The position numbers were made by a program, and so were the translations under genes. This document shows positions 5,959 through 13,124 of a DNA stretch of 22,419 bases, piece after piece (the stretch's first letter is position 1; each line of letters begins with the position of its first letter). Source of the stretch: Lachnospiraceae bacterium (GTDB lineage Bacteria > Bacillota > Clostridia > Lachnospirales > Lachnospiraceae). The stretch spans positions 1 through 22,419 of the forward strand of contig CAAGKF010000254.1 of NCBI GenBank assembly GCA_900770345.1, read 5' to 3'. The notes under the pieces were generated by a model. It was given only the letters and a program-made list of their open reading frames with translations, ran no database searches and was not told the origin of the DNA.

Positions 5959-7692
5959 ATGAACAAGGGTAATATCACAGGTCTCGCCGTGATGGCTGCT
6001 GCTTCGGCAGTATTGATAGCTGTATCCAATCCGCTGTATAATGCGATCCAGAACAAAAAGCTGCAGGATGCAGCCGGCGGGCAGGAGATCACTACCGCAT
6101 CCGGTGAAGCGGAAGGCTATGGCGGCGCCATCAAGGCAGAGGTAACCATGGCGGGCGGGAAGATCCTGGATCTGACACTTACCGGTGAGAAAGAAACACC
6201 GGATGTGGGCGGAGCTGCCATGAGTACATTAAAGGATGCAATCCTTGAAAAGCAGGGACTGGAGGGCGTTGACGCGGTTTCCGGCGCAACCTGGACTTCT
6301 AAGGGTGTTTTTGCAGCCGTACAGTCCGCTATGGGAATTGAAACTGACGGTGCAGGGCAGGCAGGGACGGAAACAGAGAAAGGACAGGAGGCCATTCAGG
6401 CTTCCGGTCTGGAACATGGACTCGGCTTCTGCTCCAGCGGCCGTCTGGGCCCCGGAAAGGATGATCAGGGAACAGGGGTCTACAGTTTAAACGAAGTTGT
6501 GGCTTATGTGCTGTTTGACGGGGAAGGAAAGATCCTGGATCTTGAGGTGGATCAGCTTGAAGTGGCAACGCCCAATTATGACGGCGAATATATGCCGAAG
6601 CTGACCGGTTTCCCGGGTCAGAGCTACAATGCAGATGAGGATCATGATGAGAAAGTGGACGCCGTCCTGGTGCAGGATGATGAGTCTTATCTTGCACAGG
6701 TGGCTTCCTGGAAGACCAAGCGGGAACGCGGTACAACCTACAAACTGAATTCCGGCACCTGGACAGATGAGATGGATCTTTTTGAGGAAAAATTTAAGGG
6801 AATGACAGTGGAAGAGGTGAAGCAGTGGTATGCGGATTACTGCTCTGATCTCAACGGAAAACCACTTCACGGAACCTCCGATAAGGAAGAGGATATCAGG
6901 AAATATGAGACCCTCAGCGAGGAACAGAAGGCAGAGCTGGATGCCATTTCCGGCGCTACGATGTCTCTGAATGACGCTCACGGAAATATTATCGGAGCTA
7001 TTGTCCGGGCTTATGAGAACAGGAGACCGGTAAATGCAGAGAAGGTGGCAAAGATCGGCCTCGGATTTACCAATACCGGCCGTCTGGGTCCCGGAAAGGA
7101 TGATCAGGAAACAGGAGTATACAGCTTCAACACGCAGGCGGCAGGCGCGTGTTTTGATGAAAACGGAGCTATCGCTGCACTCTATACGGATGTAATGGAG
7201 GTGGCAACGCCCAATTACGACGGTGAGTTTATGCCGAAGTTTACCGGCTTTCCTGGCCAGAGCTACAATGCGGATGAGGATCATGATGAGAAGGTGGACA
7301 CTGTTCTGGAGCAGACAGAGGATACCTTCCTGGCGCAGGTGGACTCCTGGAAGACAAAGCGGGAACGCGGTACTACCTACAAGCTGAATTCCGGTACCTG
7401 GACAGAGGAGATGGATCTGTTCGAGGAAAAATTTACGGGTATGACCGCAGAGGAGGTTCAGGCATGGTTTGACGCTTACTGTTCTGATCTTAACGGAAGA
7501 CCGCTTCACGGAACCTCCGACAAGGAAGAGGATATCAGGAAATATGAGGCTTTAAACGATAGTGAGAAGGCAGAGCTGGATGCAATTTCCGGAGCTACCA
7601 TGAGCCTTAGAGATGCTCACGGCGATCTTCTGGGCGCGATCACAAAAGCCTGGGATAATGCCAAGAGCGTCGATATTTCCGCAGAAAAATAA
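5959..7692 (+). CDS. Secreted/anchored FMN-binding protein with three putative flavinylation motifs
   Basis: This 577-residue exported protein begins with a signal/anchor segment (hydrophobic ~8-25). It has an FMN_bind-type domain at ~50-126 with DAVSGAT at 105-111. Two tandem units follow, at ~155-352 and 368-565. Each starts LGF..xGRLGPGKDDQ and ends with LDAISGATMSL (SGAT at 331-334 and 544-547). The unit period is exactly 213 residues (639 nt), with long near-identical nucleotide blocks, so this is a fairly recent duplication. In RnfG/NqrC-like proteins the Thr of the SGAT motif is the site where ApbE attaches FMN; three such sites suggest a multi-flavin electron carrier outside the membrane. 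An acidic NADEDHDEKVD stretch in each unit could bind a cation. The start follows AGGAGG with a 7-nt gap. It is a monocistronic unit with its own promoter and terminator. No apbE or reductase lies in the window, and whether units 2 and 3 are really flavinylated is inference. Confidence 0.85.
   Translation: MNKGNITGLAVMAAASAVLIAVSNPLYNAIQNKKLQDAAGGQEITTASGEAEGYGGAIKAEVTMAGGKILDLTLTGEKETPDVGGAAMSTLKDAILEKQGLEGVDAVSGATWTSKGVFAAVQSAMGIETDGAGQAGTETEKGQEAIQASGLEHGLGFCSSGRLGPGKDDQGTGVYSLNEVVAYVLFDGEGKILDLEVDQLEVATPNYDGEYMPKLTGFPGQSYNADEDHDEKVDAVLVQDDESYLAQVASWKTKRERGTTYKLNSGTWTDEMDLFEEKFKGMTVEEVKQWYADYCSDLNGKPLHGTSDKEEDIRKYETLSEEQKAELDAISGATMSLNDAHGNIIGAIVRAYENRRPVNAEKVAKIGLGFTNTGRLGPGKDDQETGVYSFNTQAAGACFDENGAIAALYTDVMEVATPNYDGEFMPKFTGFPGQSYNADEDHDEKVDTVLEQTEDTFLAQVDSWKTKRERGTTYKLNSGTWTEEMDLFEEKFTGMTAEEVQAWFDAYCSDLNGRPLHGTSDKEEDIRKYEALNDSEKAELDAISGATMSLRDAHGDLLGAITKAWDNAKSVDISAEK
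6421..7653 (+). repeat. Tandem intragenic repeat, two units of 639 nt
   Basis: Two consecutive in-frame units lie inside the FMN-binding protein gene with a constant 639-nt offset. For example, the CGTCTGGG...CCGGAAAGGATGATCAGG block recurs with that offset, as do the blocks encoding GFPGQSYNADEDHDEKVD, WKTKRERGTTYKLNSGTW and PLHGTSDKEEDIRKYE. Differences are mostly synonymous or conservative, which points to duplication with retained function. Boundaries are approximate. Confidence 0.85.
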
Positions 7693-7733
7693 AAATTCCT
7701 GTCAGCCGCCGGCGTGAAACGGCGGGACAAAAC

Positions 7734-7788
7734 AAAAAGCATCTCTGTACTGAAAACATCAGAAATCAGTATCAGAGGTGCTTTTTTT
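7734..7788 (+). terminator. Intrinsic terminator of the FMN-binding protein gene
   Basis: The left arm AAAAAGCATCTCTGTACTG (7734-7752) pairs with the right arm starting CAGTATCAGAGGTGC (7767-7781). There is one G-U pair and one bulged base, and T7 (7782-7788) follows. A weaker GC-rich hairpin (7701-7728) precedes it. Confidence 0.8.
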
Positions 7789-7895
7789 GTCTAAGCTGAT
7801 TCGGATCTGCCTCCATTTCTTCTGTCTTACAGTACAATATAGTTTGAAAATGAAAAAATCAGGTCAATCGAGAAGAAGATTTGCCCCTTCTGCTA

Positions 7896-7992
7896 TGCTA
7901 CAATAAAATCACAACAAAGTGCAGACTAAAAGAAAAAACAACTGTAATTATTGTGCATTTTGTACAAAAAAATCCCGGGGACAATGTACAAA
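7896..7992 (+). promoter_or_regulatory. TRAP operon upstream region: extended -10 and TTTGTACA inverted repeat
   Basis: TGCTACAAT (7896-7904) is a good extended -10 with no clear -35 at 17 nt, which fits activator dependence. Downstream, TTTGTACA (7959-7966) and TGTACAAA (7985-7992) form a perfect 8-bp-arm inverted repeat with an 18-nt gap, each arm itself carrying the TGTACA palindrome. It lies between the predicted start point and the ribosome binding site, so it may be a repressor/activator site or an mRNA hairpin. The rest of 7789-8019 shows no gene. Confidence 0.5.
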
Positions 7993-8019
7993 GGCCGAAA
8001 AAGAAAAGGAGTAGGTAAA

Positions 8020-9045
8020 ATGAAGAGTTGGAAAAAAACGCTTGGAATTGCGGTAACAGCTGCCGGTGTTCTGGCAGTCGGAGCCACATTCTTTTCAGTA
8101 AACGGCGCTGTGGGGGCCGATAAGGTTCAGATCCGTCTGGCACACAATCAGTCCAAAGGATCTGAGATTGCTGATTCCATTGCGAAGATTGCTGAATTTG
8201 CGGCGGAGGACCCTGCGCAGAAGCTGGAGGTTTCCATTTATGCCAGTGGAGTTCTCGGGACAGAGAAGGAAGAAATTGAGATGGTGAAGGCCGGAGTTCT
8301 GGATATGGCAAAGGTCAGCTCCAATACCCTGGGACAGTTTAAGGATGAGTATTCTATTTTTGCGGTGCCCTATCTGTTCCAGAGCCAGCAGCATTATTAT
8401 GACGCGCTGGCAAACAGCGAGAAGGTGAAGGAGCTGTTTATGTCCACGGCGGATGAAGGTTATATTGCCATCGGGTATTACGCAAACGGAGCGAGAAACT
8501 TTTACCTGAAGGAGGATGTGCCCTGCACCGATCCTTCTGTATTGAAGGGCAAAAAGATCCGTTCCATGCCAAGCTCCACTTCCATGGATATGATCGAGCT
8601 TATGGGAGGATCACCGGTTCCTATGTCCGGCGGAGAAACCTACAGTGCCCTGCAGCAGGGAATCGTGGACGGTGCGGAAAATACGGAGCTGGTGCTGACA
8701 GTGGACGGTCATCAGGATCTGGTAAAGGCCTACACTTATACGGAGCATCAGTATTCTCCGGATATTTACATTATCAGCACCAAGACCTGGAATAAGCTGA
8801 CAGAGGGACAGAAGAACCAGTTAGTGACAGCGATCCGGAAAGCCAATGATAATTTCGTAAATCTGTATAACGGAATGATGGATGATGCCATCGAGGAGGC
8901 ACAGTCCCACGGCGTCCATATTTACCGTGATATTGACAAGACACCGTTTATCGAAGCGGTTCAGCCGGTACATAAGGCTTACTGTGACAAGGGAGAGAGC
9001 TACAAGGCCCTGTATGACGATATTCAGAAGTATGCACCACAATAG
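8020..9045 (+). CDS. dctP: TRAP transporter substrate-binding protein (DctP family)
   Basis: This is the extracytoplasmic receptor of a Na+-coupled TRAP transporter for a carboxylate-bearing substrate. It has 341 residues. A signal peptide (KK charged start, hydrophobic 8-28) ends near VNGAVGA-D; there is no lipobox cysteine, so it may stay as an uncleaved anchor or be released. The mature part starts KVQIRLAHNQ and carries the family signature around LKGKKIRSMPSS. R181 there corresponds to the conserved Arg that salt-bridges the substrate carboxylate. PMSGGETYSALQQGIVDGAENTE is the family's second signature. The start at 8020 is chosen because AAAGGAG lies ahead of it; a longer in-frame reading from 7951 has no ribosome binding site and would disrupt the signal peptide. 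It is first of the P-Q-M operon. The nearby GH105 and KDG kinase point to a uronate or unsaturated uronide, not proven. Confidence 0.93.
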   Translation: MKSWKKTLGIAVTAAGVLAVGATFFSVNGAVGADKVQIRLAHNQSKGSEIADSIAKIAEFAAEDPAQKLEVSIYASGVLGTEKEEIEMVKAGVLDMAKVSSNTLGQFKDEYSIFAVPYLFQSQQHYYDALANSEKVKELFMSTADEGYIAIGYYANGARNFYLKEDVPCTDPSVLKGKKIRSMPSSTSMDMIELMGGSPVPMSGGETYSALQQGIVDGAENTELVLTVDGHQDLVKAYTYTEHQYSPDIYIISTKTWNKLTEGQKNQLVTAIRKANDNFVNLYNGMMDDAIEEAQSHGVHIYRDIDKTPFIEAVQPVHKAYCDKGESYKALYDDIQKYAPQ

Positions 9046-9057
9046 GAGGAGAGGAAA

Positions 9058-9522
9058 ATGAAGATATTAAATAAATTCCTGGAAAAGGTTCTTGCCGCCA
9101 TGGTAGCTTTCATGGTACTGGGCTGCTTCTGGCAGGTGTTTACCCGTTTCATTTTGAATAGCCCAAGTAAATATACGGAAGAGCTGCTGCGTTACATGCT
9201 GATCTGGCTGACCATGCTGGGCGTGCCTTATGCCTATGGAAAGGAGCGTCATCTTTCCATCAATCTGCTGACCAGAGATTTCAGTCCCAAAGGAGCCCTG
9301 ACTGCAAGGATCTTTATTGAGGTTCTGATCACATTTTTGAGCGTTTTCGTTATGGTTGCAGGCGGCCTGATGGTTACCGCCAATTCCGCAGGTCAGATCT
9401 CGCCGGCTCTGCATCTGCCCATGCAGGTGTATTATGTATGTATTCCGATCAGCGGCGTACTGATGGTTATATACAGTGCAACCCGTCTTGTAGCATTTCT
9501 TAAGCAGTGGAAGGAGGCTTAA
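9058..9522 (+). CDS. dctQ: TRAP transporter small membrane subunit (DctQ family)
   Basis: This 154-residue membrane protein has four hydrophobic segments (~13-33, 48-66, 87-108, 124-146), the DctQ topology. The RFILNSPSKYTEELLRYMLIWLTMLG region is the conserved EE(L/I)xR stretch of the family. DctQ pairs with DctM and helps couple the binding protein to transport. The ATG follows GGAGGAG and starts 12 nt after dctP; the next gene's Shine-Dalgarno lies within the 3' end of this one. The tight packing shows one operon. The call is secure from motif and context. Confidence 0.92.
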   Translation: MKILNKFLEKVLAAMVAFMVLGCFWQVFTRFILNSPSKYTEELLRYMLIWLTMLGVPYAYGKERHLSINLLTRDFSPKGALTARIFIEVLITFLSVFVMVAGGLMVTANSAGQISPALHLPMQVYYVCIPISGVLMVIYSATRLVAFLKQWKEA

Positions 9523-9525
9523 TCC

Positions 9526-10830
9526 ATGGAAATTCAGGCAGCAATCGTTCTGGTCATTGTATTTTTCATGATGCTGGCCTACGGAGTACCGGTTTCGTTC
9601 AGCATCATCAGTTCTGCACTTGTTACTATTATCATGTTTTTAAGTCCCAGCTTCGGCATGTTCATCTCCGCGCAGAAGCTGGTGGGCGGCATCGACAGCT
9701 TCTCACTGCTTGCAGTGCCGTTCTTCATCCTGGCCGGTCTTCTGATGAGCAGCGGCGGTATCGCAAGACGTCTTGTAAATCTGGCTCTGCTGATTCTGGG
9801 AAGGGTTCCCGGTTCTCTGGCCCTGACCAATGTGGCCGGAAACGCCATGTTCGGTTCTATTTCCGGTTCCGGTATTGCGGCGGCAACGGCCATCGGCGGT
9901 GTTATGAATCCGCTGGAAAAGGAACACGGTTATGATGAAAATTTCTCTGCGGCAGTGAATATTGCCTCCGCTCCGGTGGGACAGCTGATCCCTCCCACTA
10001 CGGCTCCCATCATTTATTCCGCGGCCAGCGGCGGAACCTCTGTGGCAGCACTGCTGATGGCAGGCTGGATCCCCGGACTTCTCTGGGCAGGCCTCTGCAT
10101 GCTGGTGGCGCTTTTATACGGCCAGAAGCACGGTTATGTGATCAGGGGTGAAAAGCTTACATCCTCCGCGGCGTTAAAGACCATCTGGGATGCCATCCCC
10201 AGTCTGTTTCTGATCGTGATCATTATCGGAGGTATTCTGTCCGGTTACTTTACAGCTACTGAGGCTTCCGGTGTGGCAGTTCTCTATGCTTTTGTTCTTG
10301 CTGTGTTTGTTTACAAGAGCATTAAACTGTCTGATATTCCGGGAATCCTGACAGAGACTGCTGTGATGACCACCATTGTTATGCTGATCATCGGCGCTTC
10401 CTCTGTGCTGAGCTTTGTGCTGTCCTTCACAGGACTTCCTCAGGCGATCAGTACACTGATGCTGGGAATTTCCAGCAATAAGGTTGTGATCTTCCTGATT
10501 ATCAATCTGGTTCTGCTGATCGTGGGAACCTTTATGGATATGGCTCCGGCCCTGCTGATCTTTACACCCATTTTCCTTCCGGTGGTAAAGAATCTGGGCA
10601 TGAGCCCCATCCAGTTCGGCATCATGATCATCATGAACCTGTCCATCGGAACAATCACTCCTCCTGTGGGAAGCGTGCTGTTTGTAGGATGCAGCGTTGC
10701 CAAGCTGCCGGTGGAAAATGTGATGAAGCACCTGATTCCGTTTTTCACTGTTATTGTGGCAGGACTTCTGCTGGTAACCTTTGTTCCGGCCTTCAGTATG
10801 TGGCTGCCGGGGGTTCTGGGGCTTTTATAA
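9526..10830 (+). CDS. dctM: TRAP transporter large membrane subunit (DctM family)
   Basis: This 434-residue polytopic protein has about 11-12 hydrophobic segments throughout and is the transport channel of the TRAP system. Family signatures are FFILAGLLMSSGGIARRLVNLA, NVAGNAMFGSISGSGIAAATAIG with the small-residue-rich loop, SAPVGQLIPPTTAPIIYS, and near the C-terminus MNLSIGTITPPVGSVLFV, the paired PP-containing helical hairpins that bind Na+ and substrate. The length is typical (~425-435). The start follows AAGGAGG located in the end of dctQ, 3 nt after its stop. The convergent araC gene ends 34 bp downstream with only a weak T-less hairpin (10831-10850) between them. Confidence 0.94.
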   Translation: MEIQAAIVLVIVFFMMLAYGVPVSFSIISSALVTIIMFLSPSFGMFISAQKLVGGIDSFSLLAVPFFILAGLLMSSGGIARRLVNLALLILGRVPGSLALTNVAGNAMFGSISGSGIAAATAIGGVMNPLEKEHGYDENFSAAVNIASAPVGQLIPPTTAPIIYSAASGGTSVAALLMAGWIPGLLWAGLCMLVALLYGQKHGYVIRGEKLTSSAALKTIWDAIPSLFLIVIIIGGILSGYFTATEASGVAVLYAFVLAVFVYKSIKLSDIPGILTETAVMTTIVMLIIGASSVLSFVLSFTGLPQAISTLMLGISSNKVVIFLIINLVLLIVGTFMDMAPALLIFTPIFLPVVKNLGMSPIQFGIMIIMNLSIGTITPPVGSVLFVGCSVAKLPVENVMKHLIPFFTVIVAGLLLVTFVPAFSMWLPGVLGLL

Positions 10831-10864
10831 GCCGGGATCTGCAGTCCGGCGCCCTTGGAGGAAT

Positions 10865-11785
10865 CTACAGGGGGTTATCATCGGTGCCTTCGGAAAAGGC
10901 GGTTGTGATCTCATTGGTGTAGGTGACGGTGTTCAGCGTTTTCCGGTATTTTAAGGGGGAGAGCGTCATATAGGTTTTGAACATCCGTTCAAAATAAGTC
11001 AGGCTTTCATATCCGAGAGAGTGAGCAATATCAGAAATGCTCATATCGGTCTCCTCCAGGTAGCGCTTGGCTTTGCGGATGCGGTGGATGTTGGTGTATT
11101 CGCTGATGGTATAGCCGGTTACCTCCTTGAAGATACGGCAGATGTAGGACCTGCTGAGGAAAAACTGTTCGGCCAGCTCATCCAGGGAGATGGGCCGGTC
11201 GCAGTTTTCCGACAGATAGTCGGCTACCGCATAGGCCGTCTTGTATTTGGGATTTTCGGAAAAGCGGGAAACCTCCTGCTGGCTGTATTTTCTTACAAAC
11301 TGCATCAGTTTGAAAAAATAGGCCATAATGTCCAGATCCATACCGGTTTTGTAATTATGCTCCCGCCCGGTGAGAGCCAGCCGCAGGCTGCGGTAGAGAT
11401 TCAAAAATAATGCCTGCTGTTCCCGGTCCAGATGGTAGACGCCGTAAAATTCGTGGAAGAAGCGTACCAGCTGCAGGGAAGGGAATTTCTCATCGTAGGA
11501 GGCCATCTTCCTGCTGGTGATATAGAGGATGACCCGGTTATAGCCGGAGTCGGAATTCGGCAGGGATTTGGTCATATGGATCAGATTGGAATCCACAAGG
11601 ATCAGGTCGCCGGCATTGGCGACATATTCACGGTTGTTGAAGAAAAACACGCGTCCCCCTTCGATGATATAAAAAATCTCATATTGGTCGTGGAAGTGTT
11701 TGACGCGCATATCGAATTTGCGGTAGCGGACCATCTGCTCCAGGGAGATGCCTTCGATCTCACCGTAAAAGGTAACATTATCCAT
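10865..11785 (-). CDS. AraC-family transcriptional regulator with cupin sensor domain
   Basis: This 306-residue regulator has an N-terminal cupin-like ligand domain (~25-90: HFHDQYEIFYIIEGG, VANAGDLILVDSNLIH) and a C-terminal AraC DNA-binding domain (~185-285). The first helix-turn-helix is LDELAEQFFLSRSYICRIFKE; the second, around ISDIAHSLGYESLTYFERMFK, ends with the SPLKYRK signature. It is convergent with the TRAP operon and divergent from GH105, a typical place for a local activator of sugar catabolism. The likely inducer is a pectin-derived acid sugar or its catabolite; this is inference. The start at 11785 has a modest AAAGG 9 nt upstream. Its leader carries a perfect 8-bp inverted repeat. 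Confidence 0.93.
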   Translation of the reverse strand: MDNVTFYGEIEGISLEQMVRYRKFDMRVKHFHDQYEIFYIIEGGRVFFFNNREYVANAGDLILVDSNLIHMTKSLPNSDSGYNRVILYITSRKMASYDEKFPSLQLVRFFHEFYGVYHLDREQQALFLNLYRSLRLALTGREHNYKTGMDLDIMAYFFKLMQFVRKYSQQEVSRFSENPKYKTAYAVADYLSENCDRPISLDELAEQFFLSRSYICRIFKEVTGYTISEYTNIHRIRKAKRYLEETDMSISDIAHSLGYESLTYFERMFKTYMTLSPLKYRKTLNTVTYTNEITTAFSEGTDDNPL

Positions 11786-11801
11786 AAGCTCTGCCTTTCT
11801 A

Positions 11802-11829
11802 AATTCAGATCACGGGTAGAGTCTGAATT
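11802..11829. promoter_or_regulatory. Inverted repeat in the araC leader
   Basis: AATTCAGA (11802-11809) and TCTGAATT (11822-11829) form perfect 8-bp arms with a 12-nt gap. The repeat lies just upstream of the regulator's ribosome binding site. It could be an autoregulatory operator or an mRNA hairpin limiting translation. Confidence 0.45.
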
Positions 11830-11872
11830 GCAATGAGTTTGCTTTACAGTTTTATTCACAGGTAAATAATGG

Positions 11873-11901
11873 TTGTAATGGCTGTTTTGTACAGCTACAA
11901 T
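11873..11901 (+). promoter_or_regulatory. Sigma-A promoter of the GH105-esterase operon with overlapping dyad
   Basis: TTGTAA (11873-11878) is followed after 17 nt by TACAAT (11896-11901). The spacer holds the dyad GCTG-TTTTGTA-CAGC (11881-11895), flanked by TTGTA and TACAA, so nearly the whole promoter is an imperfect palindrome. The TTTTGTACA inside it (11885-11893) also occurs upstream of the TRAP operon (7958-7966). It is probably a regulator target. Confidence 0.65.
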
Positions 11902-11943
11902 TATAGTATAGGAAGATGGAAAATACTAGTATTGGAGGATATG

Positions 11944-13071
11944 ATGAAAGGAATCGATCAGAAAGAATTGGAGAGAAAGCTGGATCTGGTGATCAGTAAA
12001 TTGATGAATCTGGGCGGCCCGGAGGATGAAAAGGAGCTGGCTGAGGGCGGAGAGAAGATCGGCTTTTTTAAGAGAGATTTTGGTATCCGGGAATGGGACT
12101 GGCCCCAGGGAGTCGGTCTTTACGGTCTTTTGAAGATCATGAAGCTGAAAAAAAGAGAGGATTACCGGGAGTTCCTTTATCACTGGTTTAAAGACAATAT
12201 TGAAGCGGGTCTGCCTTCAAAAAATATCAATACAACGACTCCGCTGCTGACCCTGGTGGAATTAAATGAGTATTATCAGGATCCTCAGTTTGAAGCTCTG
12301 TGCTTAAAATGGGCTGACTGGCTGATGGAATGTCTGCCCCGCACGAAGGAAGGCGGATTTCAGCATGTGACCAGCGCCAACGGCGACCGGCAGGGTGTGC
12401 GTCTGAATGAAAATGAAATGTGGATTGATACTATTTTTATGACTGTTCTCTTTTTAAATAAGATGGGACAGAAATACGGCCGTCAGGACTGGATCGACGA
12501 GTCCATCCACCAGGTGCTGATGCACATCAAGTATCTCTGCGACAAGGAAAGCGGTTTGTTTTTCCACGGCTGGACCTTCAACGAGCGGAACAATTTCGGC
12601 GGTATTTTCTGGTGCCGCGGAAACAGCTGGTTTACGCTGGGAATCCTGGATTACATCGATATGTTTGAGGGAACCATGAATGCGGGCCTGAAGACCTTTA
12701 TCGTGGATACCTACAAGGCCCAGGTGGCGAAGCTGAAGGCGCTGCAGGATGAAAGCGGACTGTGGCATACGGTTTTGACGGATCCGGACAGTTATCTGGA
12801 AACCTCCGGAACGGCTGCCATTACTGCCGGCATCCTGAAGGGGATCAGGTACGGGATACTGGATGATTCGTATCTGCCCTGTGCTTCCAGGGCTGTTCAG
12901 GGAATCCTGGACAATATCGCCGAGGACGGAACGGTATTGAACGTATCCGGCGGAACGGGCATGGGATACAATGCGGAGCATTATAAAAATATTCTTATTG
13001 CGCCCATGGCCTACGGACAGTCCCTGACGATTCTGGCTCTGGCGGAGGCGCTGGATAATCAGGCGCAGTGA
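11944..13071 (+). CDS. GH105 unsaturated rhamnogalacturonyl/galacturonyl hydrolase
   Basis: This 375-residue cytoplasmic glycoside hydrolase (no signal peptide) of the YteR/YesR group hydrates and releases the unsaturated uronic acid from the non-reducing end of lyase-generated pectin oligosaccharides. (alpha/alpha)6-barrel signatures are WDWPQGVGLYGL (51-62), NENEMWIDTIFM with D162 as the probable catalytic Asp, LFFHGW (205-210), FWCRGNSWFTLG, and the C-terminal YLETSGTAAITAGILKG plus APMAYGQSLTILALAEAL. The length matches the family (~370). The ATG at 11944 is chosen because it lies 5 nt from GGAGG; the ATG at 11941 is only 2 nt from it. The SGNH esterase follows after 53 nt on the same strand. 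The released sugar would enter the KDG pathway served by the KdgK gene upstream. GH88-type activity is less likely. Confidence 0.88.
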   Translation: MKGIDQKELERKLDLVISKLMNLGGPEDEKELAEGGEKIGFFKRDFGIREWDWPQGVGLYGLLKIMKLKKREDYREFLYHWFKDNIEAGLPSKNINTTTPLLTLVELNEYYQDPQFEALCLKWADWLMECLPRTKEGGFQHVTSANGDRQGVRLNENEMWIDTIFMTVLFLNKMGQKYGRQDWIDESIHQVLMHIKYLCDKESGLFFHGWTFNERNNFGGIFWCRGNSWFTLGILDYIDMFEGTMNAGLKTFIVDTYKAQVAKLKALQDESGLWHTVLTDPDSYLETSGTAAITAGILKGIRYGILDDSYLPCASRAVQGILDNIAEDGTVLNVSGGTGMGYNAEHYKNILIAPMAYGQSLTILALAEALDNQAQ

Positions 13072-13124
13072 AACGGGCGGACAGAAGAAAGTGAGGAAAT
13101 AAACAGAAAGGAACTGAAATCAGT

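Noticed and set aside
6487..7509. 340-codon open frame on the minus strand inside the flavoprotein gene
   Set aside because: It lies wholly antisense to a clearly coding gene, mirrors its tandem repeats, and has no ribosome binding site or recognisable motif.
7951..8019. N-terminal extension of DctP from 7951
   Set aside because: No ribosome binding site, and it would put 23 charged residues ahead of a clear signal peptide; the ATG at 8020 follows AAAGGAG.
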